Assembly: GCA_910586995.1 (NCBI GenBank)
Contig: CAJUKZ010000002.1
Span: 310,001-374,000 of the forward strand
Direction: 5' to 3'
Length of the DNA stretch: 64,000 bases
Source of the DNA: an uncultured Muribaculaceae bacterium
Lineage (GTDB): Bacteria > Bacteroidota > Bacteroidia > Bacteroidales > Muribaculaceae
Part shown: one piece after another, positions 1-8,125 of the stretch
How positions within the stretch are numbered: position 1 is the stretch's first letter
Layout: the number at the start of each line of letters is the position of its first letter
Notes under the pieces: model-generated
The model's database searches: none
What the model was told of the DNA's origin: nothing
The model's input: only the letters and a program-made list of their open reading frames with translations
Program-made: the position numbers and the translations under genes

Positions 1-1387
1 CATTATAATACCCGTAGCCGAGACGTCCGGTAGAAGGCACGCGCGGATGCACGCTGTTCGCACCGCGTGTCACACCCTCCCACAAAGTCGCGGTATCTTC
101 CACACGTATGCCTTTAAGATATGCATCAGCCAATACAGAGGCGGAGTTGTTGCCCACCATGCAACTGCGGTGTCCGGGGCTTGCCCACTCCGGGAAATAT
201 CCGCTTTCGCGATAAGCATTGAGAAGTCCTTCCTGCATTTCAAGGCTCTGCGATGGATACAGGAGATTGAGAAGCGGGAACAGGCAACGGAACGTGTCCC
301 ACAGGCCTGTATCGGTATACATATATCCATCGCACACGTTGCCTGAATACGGGCTGTAGTGGATGGTCTTTCCTGCACCGTCTATCTCGTAAAACTTACG
401 GGGGAAAAGCAGCGAACGGTAAAGACACGAATAAAACGTGCGCTTACGGTCTATGTCGTTATCCTCGATTTCAATTCTGGAAAGGACATCGTTCCATCTA
501 TCACGCCCTTCAGTTGCCACAGATTCCAGATCGCGGCCGCCCACCTCGCGCTCCAGATTGAGCGCTGCCTGTTCGGGAGAGACGAACGACGATGCGACCC
601 TTGCTGTCACCTGTTCGCCACGACGGGTCTTAAAGCCTACAACCGCTCCTGTATGAAAAGCCTTGCTCTCTGTCTTACCCGGTTTCAGAGTCACTTCTAC
701 ATGAGCTTCCGGACCATCAGGATAAGCGTCATTGCTGAACGTGGCCACATATTCAAACGGCCTGTCAAACTCCACAACAAAATAATTGCGGAAATTGTCG
801 GGCACACCGCCACTGTTGCGGGTTGAATAACCTGTTATCCTGCGCGACGCAGTGTCTATCTTGACTGATGAATTTCGGTCAAAGGCATCAATAACCACAT
901 AACTGCTGTCTTCCGGAAATGTAAAACGGAATACGGCAGCTCTCTCAGTGGGTGCAAGTTCTGCCACAATGTCGTGATCGGCAAGATACACCTTATAATA
1001 ATATGGTGTCACGGTCTCAGCCTTGTGTGAGAACCAGCTTGCCCGCTCGTTCTGCTCGAACAGCGGAGCGCCGCTGACGGCCATGATCGAGAACTGCCCG
1101 TAATCATTGATCCACGGACTTGGCTGATGCGTCTGCTTGAACCCCTTGATCTTGTTTGCATCGTAGGTATATTGCCAACCATCGCCCATGATACCGGTCT
1201 GCGGAGTCCAGAAATTCATGCCCCACGGATGTGCGATGGCCGGATATGTATTGCCATTCGACAATTCATAAGTCGACTGAGTGCCAACCAAAGGATTGAC
1301 ATAATCCACAGGCCCGGAGACTTGTCCGGCAACACAGATAGAGAAGTTTACTAATGCAAGAAATGTTGCAGCAACTATTCTAAGCAT
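1..1387 (-). CDS. GH92 family glycosidase, 3' part beyond the window
   Basis: Partial gene: the first 462 codons are present and the reading frame runs open off the left edge. The start ATG (1385-1387) is followed by a hydrophobic signal peptide (about residues 1-20, ending near CVAGQ) and then the GH92 N-terminal hallmark 'VDYVNPLVGT'. The visible end reads 'NNSASVLADAYLKGI', matching the conserved (alpha/alpha)6 region of GH92. The family consists of Ca2+-dependent exo-alpha-mannosidases acting on N-glycans or mannan; linkage specificity cannot be read here. It lies 51 nt downstream of another GH92 gene on the same strand, so co-transcription is likely. It diverges from its two neighbours in the N-terminal motif (QSTYELSNGNTYP) and does not look like a recent duplicate. 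Lipidation is doubtful because no good lipobox is visible; export to periplasm or surface is inferred. Confidence 0.88.
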   Translation of the reverse strand, partial: MLRIVAATFLALVNFSICVAGQVSGPVDYVNPLVGTQSTYELSNGNTYPAIAHPWGMNFWTPQTGIMGDGWQYTYDANKIKGFKQTHQPSPWINDYGQFSIMAVSGAPLFEQNERASWFSHKAETVTPYYYKVYLADHDIVAELAPTERAAVFRFTFPEDSSYVVIDAFDRNSSVKIDTASRRITGYSTRNSGGVPDNFRNYFVVEFDRPFEYVATFSNDAYPDGPEAHVEVTLKPGKTESKAFHTGAVVGFKTRRGEQVTARVASSFVSPEQAALNLEREVGGRDLESVATEGRDRWNDVLSRIEIEDNDIDRKRTFYSCLYRSLLFPRKFYEIDGAGKTIHYSPYSGNVCDGYMYTDTGLWDTFRCLFPLLNLLYPSQSLEMQEGLLNAYRESGYFPEWASPGHRSCMVGNNSASVLADAYLKGIRVEDTATLWEGVTRGANSVHPRVPSTGRLGYGYYN

Positions 1388-1438
1388 TGCTATATACCTA
1401 AAATATATTTTTTATATGTCGATTATATTTATATTCTC

Positions 1439-3730
1439 TCACTTGGCAGACACACCCCACTCTGTGGGCTTATCTGTCATCACATATTCGAATACGGCGC
1501 CATCGACAATATCACTATGGTTGAAGAAGGGCCTGTCGAGAGCCTTTCCGTTAAGCTTCACAGATTCGATATACATGTTGTCCTTGGAGTAATTGTCCAC
1601 CTTGATCTCTATGGATTTTCCATTGGGAAGCCTTACCTCGGCATGTTCGAACCACGGACGGCCTATGCTGTAGACGGGACGACCGGGAGCAACCTGATAG
1701 AAACCGAGCGAACTGAGTATGTACCATGCCGACATCTGGCCGCAATCCTCATTGCCCGAGAGACCGTCGATATCCGCACGGTACTGCTCTTTCAGAACCT
1801 TGTCGACAAGCTCCTGAGCTTTCCAAGGCTGATTTGCGTAGTTATACAGATAGATGATATGATGCGACGGTTCGTTGCCGTGGGCATACTGTCCGATAAG
1901 ACCGGATATATCCGAGGACACAAGATCTCCTTCAAGCGAAGAATCAGCGGTGAACAGCGAGTCGAGCTTGCCGGCGAATGCATCTTCACCTCCCATCAGC
2001 GAGATAAGACCATCGACATCCTGAGGCACATACCATGTCCACTGCCAGGCTGTGCCCTCACAATAGTCGTCGGCACGATGATTAGACGAACGCGGGCTGA
2101 AAGGTGTGCGCCAATTGCCTTTGCTGTCATTACCGCGCATGAAACGTACCGAAGGATCGAAATATTGCTTGTAGGCATTGCCAAGTTCTGCATAGCGGGC
2201 CACACCGGCAGTATCGCCGGCAGCCTCTGCCAGAAGCGATATGCACCAGTCATCATAAGCATATTCGAGGCCCTTGGCCACAGATTCATATTCAAGATCG
2301 CAAGGTATATATCCAAGCTTATTCTTATACTCCTTCGACATGGGCTGCAGCGCTACCTTTACAGGCAGAGGTGTCACAATTCCTGATGTATCGCGGCGCG
2401 ACGACTTCTGCGCTGCCTCATAGGCCAGAGCCGGATCGAAATTGCTTATTCCCTTTGTCAAAGCATCAGCCATTAGCGATACGGCATGATAGCCGGTCAT
2501 AGTGGCAGTATAGTTTCCTGCAAGTTCCCACATAGGCAGCAGACCACCTTCCTGATACTTCACAAGCAGACTGTTGATATACTCATTGTTGCGCTCGGGA
2601 GCAATTATAGTCATAAGCGGATGGAAAGCGCGATACGTGTCCCAAAGCGAGTACACAGTATATATAGGCTTGTCCAGCGATCCCTGGTGGGGCTTGCGAT
2701 CCATGCCCAGATAGCGACCGTCTACGTCCATGAATATGCTCGGGGTAATACCTGTGTGGTACAATGCAGTATAGAATATCTTGCGGTCAGCTTCATCCTC
2801 TGTAGTTATGTCTATCTTTGACAGATATTCATTCCAGGCCTTACGGGCATCTGAACGCACTGCATCGAAATCCCAGGCAGGTATCTCAGCCTCAAGATTC
2901 TTGCGTGCGCCATCCCAATCCACAGCCGACACACCTACTTTTACATATACCTGCTCATCTTTAGTCGTAGCAGGCAGGCTAACCAACGCTTTGCAACGCG
3001 CCGTTGGATTGCCTTTACTGTCGAGAATAGTATCAGTAAGTTTTGTCACAGTCACAGGCTTCGAGAACTTCGCATAGAACGACAACTGCTGGTCGAACGC
3101 CCAGTATTTTGTCATCTTATACCCACGGATCTCTGTATCGCTCACCACTTCGAGTTCCATAGCGGTGTTGGTCTGTTCCTGTATAGCATAGTCAAGATCC
3201 ACGATAAATCCGGCCTTGTCGGTCTCAGGGAAGGTAAATCGATATATAGCAGCTCTCGCTGTGGACGTGATCTCCGCCTTTACACCGTAGCGGTCGAGAT
3301 ATGTGGAGTAGTAACCGGGTTCTGCCACTTCATTGGCATGCGAGAAAGAGGAGGCATAGGGACGGTTCTGCAGCGTGTCTATCTGCGGGTCTACGACCTG
3401 CTCGCCGACTGTCGGGATAATCAGGAAGTCTCCATAATCGGCACAACCCGTACCGCTGAGATGGCTTTGGGAGAAACCGTTAAGCAATGTATCCGCATAA
3501 TAATATCCCGAACAAGCATCCCATTGATGGATACGGGTATCGGGACTCGGCTGGATCATACCGTTCGGCACGATTGCACCCGGGAATGTATGTCCATGAC
3601 CTCCTGTGCCGATGAAAGGATCGACATAGGCAGTGTAATCTTTATTATCAGCCGATGCTTGTGTGCACGCCGTGATTGCGGCAGAGGCTACAAGCGTACC
3701 TGAGGCAAGTGTGAGCAGAAGTTTGTTCAT
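1439..3730 (-). CDS. GH92 family alpha-mannosidase-type lipoprotein
   Basis: A 763-residue protein of usual GH92 length. The N-terminus is a lipoprotein signal peptide with lipobox ITAC (Cys22). Then come 'YVDPFIGTGGHGHTFPGA' (substrate and Ca2+ site region of the N-terminal beta-sandwich), 'HLSGTGCADYGD', and in the catalytic (alpha/alpha)6 barrel 'CEGTAWQWTW', 'HGNEPSHH' (about residue 615) and 'GNEDCGQMSAW' (about residue 658). GH92 enzymes invert the anomeric centre using a Glu acid and Asp base with Ca2+; which of the visible acids these are is by family analogy. It is the middle gene of three tandem GH92 genes (49-nt and 51-nt gaps), pointing to an operon for alpha-mannoside removal, probably from host N-glycans or yeast mannan. 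No SusC/SusD pair is visible in the window. Confidence 0.93.
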   Translation of the reverse strand: MNKLLLTLASGTLVASAAITACTQASADNKDYTAYVDPFIGTGGHGHTFPGAIVPNGMIQPSPDTRIHQWDACSGYYYADTLLNGFSQSHLSGTGCADYGDFLIIPTVGEQVVDPQIDTLQNRPYASSFSHANEVAEPGYYSTYLDRYGVKAEITSTARAAIYRFTFPETDKAGFIVDLDYAIQEQTNTAMELEVVSDTEIRGYKMTKYWAFDQQLSFYAKFSKPVTVTKLTDTILDSKGNPTARCKALVSLPATTKDEQVYVKVGVSAVDWDGARKNLEAEIPAWDFDAVRSDARKAWNEYLSKIDITTEDEADRKIFYTALYHTGITPSIFMDVDGRYLGMDRKPHQGSLDKPIYTVYSLWDTYRAFHPLMTIIAPERNNEYINSLLVKYQEGGLLPMWELAGNYTATMTGYHAVSLMADALTKGISNFDPALAYEAAQKSSRRDTSGIVTPLPVKVALQPMSKEYKNKLGYIPCDLEYESVAKGLEYAYDDWCISLLAEAAGDTAGVARYAELGNAYKQYFDPSVRFMRGNDSKGNWRTPFSPRSSNHRADDYCEGTAWQWTWYVPQDVDGLISLMGGEDAFAGKLDSLFTADSSLEGDLVSSDISGLIGQYAHGNEPSHHIIYLYNYANQPWKAQELVDKVLKEQYRADIDGLSGNEDCGQMSAWYILSSLGFYQVAPGRPVYSIGRPWFEHAEVRLPNGKSIEIKVDNYSKDNMYIESVKLNGKALDRPFFNHSDIVDGAVFEYVMTDKPTEWGVSAK

Positions 3731-3779
3731 TGCTTGTGATTGTTATGATGGTTTGGGTTTTGTAAATTAATCGAGATTA

Positions 3780-5999
3780 TTAATGCTGTGTGTACCATGC
3801 CGGTGCAGGTGTGCCGGTCATTTCCAGTTCGACTGTCGCACCTGACATGATCATATCGTGGGTGATGTAGCTGCGGTCATATAGTTTGCCGTCCACTGTC
3901 ACTGATTTCACATATATGTTTTCAGGAGAAAGGTTATGGGCTTTCAGCGTGAATTTTTTCCTGCCGGGAACGGGAATCTCAACCACCTGGAATGCCGGTG
4001 TTCCTATCTGATATTCGCCGCCTACGGGATTGACAGGATACATTCCTATGGCCGAGAAAACATACCATGCCGACATCTGACCGCAATCCTCGTTCCCGGG
4101 GAGTCCGGCTGGAGTATCTGAATAAAGAGTGCGCATGATACGGCTCACATATTCTGCTGTCTTGGACGGACATCCGGCATAATTATATAGATAGGCCACA
4201 TGGTGCGAAGGCTCATTTCCGTGAGCATACTGTCCGATCATTCCGGTTGAGAAAATAGGCAGCATGGTCGTGTCGGCTTTCATGGTGAACATGCTGTCAA
4301 GTCTCTCCTCGAACTTACGCGCCCCACCTAAAAGCGCCACAAGCGAATCCGGCTCATGCTGCACCGACCATAGATACTGCCATGCATTGCTCTCGCATAT
4401 ATCTTCTGTGTATGCTTCAGGGTTGAACGGCTCGACGAACGAACCGTCGGTATTGCGCGGCTGCATGAATCCTGTCGCCGGATTGAATGTATTGCGGTAA
4501 TTGCGCGAACGTTTTATAAATTCATCATATACGTCGCCGTTGCCTACACTTTTGGCCAACATCGCCACGGCATAATCGTCGAATGCATATTCCAAAGTCT
4601 TGGACATGGACCAACCGGCCTCATTATGAGGGTCGGACATATCGGCAGGCACGTAACCGCTGCGCCGGTATTGCCCGATGCCTCGGTAATCGTCGCTGTT
4701 TGCCGTGCGGACGCAGGCTTCGAGGATCTTGTTCTTATCCATATCGCCCAACAGGCCTTTGAGGTATGCATCAGCAACAATGGCTGCGGAGTGATAACCT
4801 ATCATCATATCTGTCTCCGAAGCCCACATATTCCAGACAGGCAGACGCCCACCCTCATCACAGAAAGCCAACAGGGACCTGGCCATGTCGGAGGCTGCCT
4901 TGGGATTGATTATGGTGAACAACGGATGCGCAGCCCTGTACGTGTCCCATGTCGAGAATGTGCTGTAGTCCGTCCATCCGTCGGCATAATGTATCTTGCG
5001 GTCAGGACCGGTATACGCGCCATCCACATCTGAGAAGATTGTAGGCGCAAGCATACTGTGATACAGCGCGGTATAGAACACACGCAACTGCTCGCGGTTG
5101 TCACTGCTGACAAGAATCGACGACAATGCAGCCTGCCAGCGTTCAAGCGCCTCCGAGCGGTAGTGCTCGAAGTCATCATCCGGCACTTCAGCCATGAGAT
5201 TTCTTTTAGCTCCTTCGATTCCTGTAGAGGATATTGCCGTAGACACTGTTATTTCATCACCTTTCTGTGTGCTGTAGTCAAGATTAAGTACCAGGCCGAT
5301 ACCTCCTGATGCCGTCACAACCGTATCCATGCTCACCGATTCGAACGGACGCGACAGACGAGTGTAGAAGTATACTTTCTGATCACGCGCCCAACCTGTG
5401 CTGAAACGATACCCGGCAATAGTCACCGAATCCACCAGTTCTATATGTGTGTCCTGTGTAGCGTCCCAGTTCGTAGCCTTGGCAAGATTCAGGATTACAC
5501 GCGAATCTCCTTTCGGGAATGTATAACGTTGTATGCCGGCTCGTTCGGTGGCAGTAAGCTCTACATCTATGCCATAGTCAGCAAGGGAGACTTTATAGTA
5601 TCCGGGTTCTGAAATTTCCGAGGCATGATCGAAACGCGAATGAATGCCCAGCGGTGCATCCGCCTCAACTGCCGGCAAAGTCACCGGCATGAAAGATATA
5701 TCGTAAAGATCACCGGCTCCCGTGCCGCTGAGATGCGTATGGCTGAAACCTGCTATTGTGCTGTCGGGATAGAAATATCCCGCGATGCGATCCCATCCCG
5801 GCAGACCATTGTCGGGACTCAGTTGCACCATTCCGAATGGAACTTGCGCTCCCGGATATGTATTCCCAGTAAAGTCAGTACCTACAAAAGTATTGACATA
5901 TTTTGTCAGGTCCACATCAGACGAACCTTCGCCCGAAGCACATGAGCACAGCAGACCCGCGGCACACAGAAGTCCAATGGTTTTAGTGTATCTGATCAT
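3780..5999 (-). CDS. GH92 family alpha-mannosidase-type lipoprotein
   Basis: A 739-residue GH92 protein, first gene of the three-gene GH92 run. The signal peptide ends in the lipobox LCSC (Cys20), so it is probably a lipoprotein. Family landmarks are 'YVNTFVGTDFTGNTYPGA', 'HLSGTGAGDLYD', 'HGNEPSHH' (about residue 591) and 'GNEDCGQMSAWYVFSAIG' (about residue 633). Family role is Ca2+-dependent hydrolysis of terminal alpha-mannosyl linkages. It resembles the next gene downstream more than the third, so the pair may be an old duplication. It is divergent from the DUF3127 gene across a 200-bp intergenic region; I could not find a convincing TAnnTTTG promoter for this side. Confidence 0.93.
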   Translation of the reverse strand: MIRYTKTIGLLCAAGLLCSCASGEGSSDVDLTKYVNTFVGTDFTGNTYPGAQVPFGMVQLSPDNGLPGWDRIAGYFYPDSTIAGFSHTHLSGTGAGDLYDISFMPVTLPAVEADAPLGIHSRFDHASEISEPGYYKVSLADYGIDVELTATERAGIQRYTFPKGDSRVILNLAKATNWDATQDTHIELVDSVTIAGYRFSTGWARDQKVYFYTRLSRPFESVSMDTVVTASGGIGLVLNLDYSTQKGDEITVSTAISSTGIEGAKRNLMAEVPDDDFEHYRSEALERWQAALSSILVSSDNREQLRVFYTALYHSMLAPTIFSDVDGAYTGPDRKIHYADGWTDYSTFSTWDTYRAAHPLFTIINPKAASDMARSLLAFCDEGGRLPVWNMWASETDMMIGYHSAAIVADAYLKGLLGDMDKNKILEACVRTANSDDYRGIGQYRRSGYVPADMSDPHNEAGWSMSKTLEYAFDDYAVAMLAKSVGNGDVYDEFIKRSRNYRNTFNPATGFMQPRNTDGSFVEPFNPEAYTEDICESNAWQYLWSVQHEPDSLVALLGGARKFEERLDSMFTMKADTTMLPIFSTGMIGQYAHGNEPSHHVAYLYNYAGCPSKTAEYVSRIMRTLYSDTPAGLPGNEDCGQMSAWYVFSAIGMYPVNPVGGEYQIGTPAFQVVEIPVPGRKKFTLKAHNLSPENIYVKSVTVDGKLYDRSYITHDMIMSGATVELEMTGTPAPAWYTQH

Positions 6000-6133
6000 A
6001 CGTACGACTATCTACCCGATGCCTTTCAGGCAAGCAATTGTTCGCGACAAAAGCCATAGAGGCAACAGGTTGTAATGAATATATATTCCTTAATGATTTA
6101 ACAGAGCATAAAATTACAAAATTCTCCTAATAT

Positions 6134-6166
6134 ATTGTCCCGATGCCGCAATTTTTTGTATCTTTG
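6134..6166 (+). promoter_or_regulatory. Bacteroidetes-type promoter for the DUF3127 gene
   Basis: ATTG (6134-6137), 21-bp spacer, TATCTTTG (6159-6166), matching the -33 TTTG / -7 TAnnTTTG consensus of the Bacteroidetes primary sigma factor. Predicted start of transcription is about 30 nt before the ATG at 6200. Confidence 0.7.
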
Positions 6167-6199
6167 TGCTGAAATTTTAGAAATATTTAAAAAATTCCA

Positions 6200-6601
6200 A
6201 TGGAAATCACAGGAAAAATCATAGTGGCCCTCCCCGAGATAACAGGTGTGGCCAAAGCATCGGGCAACCCCTGGAAAAAGCGTGAGTATGTACTTGAAAC
6301 ACAGGAGACATACCCCAAGAAAGTATTCTTTGACTTTTTCGGAGAACGTGCCGACCAATATCCTCTGAATGTGGGCGACATCATACGTCTGAGCTTCGAC
6401 ATCGAGAGCCGCGAATACAACGGAAGATGGTATACCTCCATCAGAGGTTGGAAAGCAGAGAAAGCCGATGCTCCTCAAGGACAGCCCGCAGGAGCACCAG
6501 AGCCTTTCGCTGTGCCCGGCGCACCTGCATTCCCGGCAGCAGGTTATCCCACCGCTTCCGACGCTCCTGCAGCAGGCGCTACAGACGATCTGCCGTTCTG
6601 A
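6200..6601 (+). CDS. DUF3127 protein with SSB-like acidic C-terminal tip
   Basis: A 133-residue cytoplasmic protein. Residues 1-90 match the Bacteroidetes DUF3127 family (start 'MEITGKIIVALPEITG', core 'FFDFFGERADQYPLNVGD', 'NGRWYTSIRGWK'), a beta-rich domain whose pattern looks like an OB fold. Residues 95-127 are a low-complexity Ala/Pro/Gly linker, and the protein ends in DDLPF. This layout (OB-like domain, flexible linker, acidic-hydrophobic tip ending in Pro-Phe) is that of single-stranded DNA-binding protein SSB, whose tip recruits repair and replication partners. The family has no established function that I know of; a single-strand nucleic acid role is inference. It is a single-gene unit with its own promoter and terminator. 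Confidence 0.85.
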   Translation: MEITGKIIVALPEITGVAKASGNPWKKREYVLETQETYPKKVFFDFFGERADQYPLNVGDIIRLSFDIESREYNGRWYTSIRGWKAEKADAPQGQPAGAPEPFAVPGAPAFPAAGYPTASDAPAAGATDDLPF

Positions 6602-6624
6602 TTCTGAACATCACAATACACGAT

Positions 6625-6658
6625 GCCGGAGTTTCAAGACATGAGACTCCGGCTTTGC
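6625..6658 (+). terminator. Intrinsic terminator-like hairpin after the DUF3127 gene
   Basis: An 11-bp stem (GCCGGAGTTTC with GAGACTCCGGC, one G-T pair) and a 7-nt loop, followed by a short T-rich stretch. It overlaps the upstream in-frame ATG of the next gene, which argues against that start. Confidence 0.7.
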
Positions 6659-6715
6659 TTTGCGAACTTTTTCAGAGGATTATCCATTTACACTTGTGTA
6701 AAATACAAGCCGCAC

Positions 6716-8125
6716 ATGACAGACAAAGCCACTATACCAGATAAATCGCCAATGACTCTTGGCACTGCCAAGATAAGTTCATTGCTGATCCAGTATTCCG
6801 GCCCGGCTATAATCGCAGCCGTAGCCACATCTCTCTACAATATTGTGGACAGCATCTTCATCGGACGCGGAGTCGGGGCTATGGCTATCGCAGGCCTGGC
6901 CATAGCATTCCCGCTGATGAACCTCGTCATAGGATTCTGTACACTTGTGGCTGTGGGCGGAGCGGCAATCTCATCCATTTTCCTTGGCCAGAAAGACATT
7001 CCTCGCGCCACGGATGTGGTCAATAATGTCATGACACTCTGCCTGATACATTCTGTAGTGTTCGGCGGACTGACCCTGATATTTCTTGATCCGATATTAT
7101 ATGCATTCGGGGCTACACCCGAGACCATAGGATATGCCCGCTCGTTTATGCGTGTCATACTCGCCGGCACTCCCATCTCGTATGTCTTTATCGGACTGAA
7201 TAACCTGATGCGCGCCACAGGATACCCAAAGAAAGCCATGATTTCGGCATTGCTGTCGGTGTTTGTGAATATAATCCTCGCTCCGCTGTTCATCTTCGTG
7301 TTCGACTGGGGTATAGCCGGTGCTGCATGGGCCACTATATGCGGACAGACAGCAGCGTTCGCCTGGGTTCTGCACCACTTCCTGTCGCGCAAAAGTTTCG
7401 TACACCTCGAGAAGTCTCGTAAATGGCTTTTTCTACCGATCATAAAGCGCATATATGCCATCGGCCTGTCGCCTTTTCTCATGAACCTATGCGCCTGCAT
7501 CGTGGTGATGTTTCTCAATAAAGCCCTCCTCGGATGCCCCGACATAGACGGCAATCTTGCCGTAGGCGCCTATGGCATAATCAACCGCACGACCATGTTT
7601 TTTGTGATGATCATCTTCGGCGTAACTCAAGGCATGCAACCCATACTCGGATTCAACATGGGCGCGAGACTGTATGGTCGCGTGAAGAAAACCCTTATAA
7701 CAGGCATATGGATCGGAGTCTCCATATCCACATGCGGATGGTTGCTGTGCGAGCTGTTTCCGGACGCGGTCAGCGAACTGTTCACCACCGACCGTAATCT
7801 CATCGACATAGCACGCACGGGATCAAGGATATACTTTATCTTCTACCCCGTGGTGGGCGCACAGGTTGTGATCCAGAACTATTTCCAGAGCATTGGCCGT
7901 CCGGCAGTCTCAATATTCCTGTCACTGACAAGGCAGCTGATATTCCTGCTGCCGCTGCTTTGGATATTGCCCCCTGCCTACGGAGTGGACGGCGTATGGG
8001 CCTCTATGGCCGGATCAGACATGCTTGCCTTCCTTACAGCTATTGTGACTCTATACATATCCATCCGTAAATTCAAGAACCATAAGCCGGACGCTGTTTT
8101 GGCTACGGACAATACAAGACAATGA
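6716..8125 (+). CDS. MATE family efflux transporter
   Basis: An inner-membrane drug or metabolite/Na+ or H+ antiporter of the MATE superfamily. From the chosen ATG (6716, 'MTDKATIPDKS') it is 469 residues with about 12 hydrophobic segments in two similar halves, the usual MATE length. Landmarks: 'YNIVDSIFIGRGVG' near the first helix, 'NNLMRATGYPKKAM', 'GVTQGMQPILGFNMGA' and 'QNYFQSIGRPAVS'. The reading frame is open back to an ATG at 6623, but that ATG lies within the hairpin ending the previous gene, so I use 6716. The stop overlaps the start of the next gene (ATGA), indicating translational coupling with the flavoprotein. Substrate unknown. Confidence 0.9.
   Translation: MTDKATIPDKSPMTLGTAKISSLLIQYSGPAIIAAVATSLYNIVDSIFIGRGVGAMAIAGLAIAFPLMNLVIGFCTLVAVGGAAISSIFLGQKDIPRATDVVNNVMTLCLIHSVVFGGLTLIFLDPILYAFGATPETIGYARSFMRVILAGTPISYVFIGLNNLMRATGYPKKAMISALLSVFVNIILAPLFIFVFDWGIAGAAWATICGQTAAFAWVLHHFLSRKSFVHLEKSRKWLFLPIIKRIYAIGLSPFLMNLCACIVVMFLNKALLGCPDIDGNLAVGAYGIINRTTMFFVMIIFGVTQGMQPILGFNMGARLYGRVKKTLITGIWIGVSISTCGWLLCELFPDAVSELFTTDRNLIDIARTGSRIYFIFYPVVGAQVVIQNYFQSIGRPAVSIFLSLTRQLIFLLPLLWILPPAYGVDGVWASMAGSDMLAFLTAIVTLYISIRKFKNHKPDAVLATDNTRQ

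Noticed and set aside
1517..2386. 289-codon open frame on the plus strand
   Set aside because: It is antisense to a GH92 gene with complete family motifs; composition is that of a shadow frame with many Ile/Arg/Ser and no promoter.
6623..6715. Upstream start for the MATE gene
   Set aside because: The ATG lies in the terminator hairpin of the preceding gene and would add 31 residues not typical of MATE proteins.
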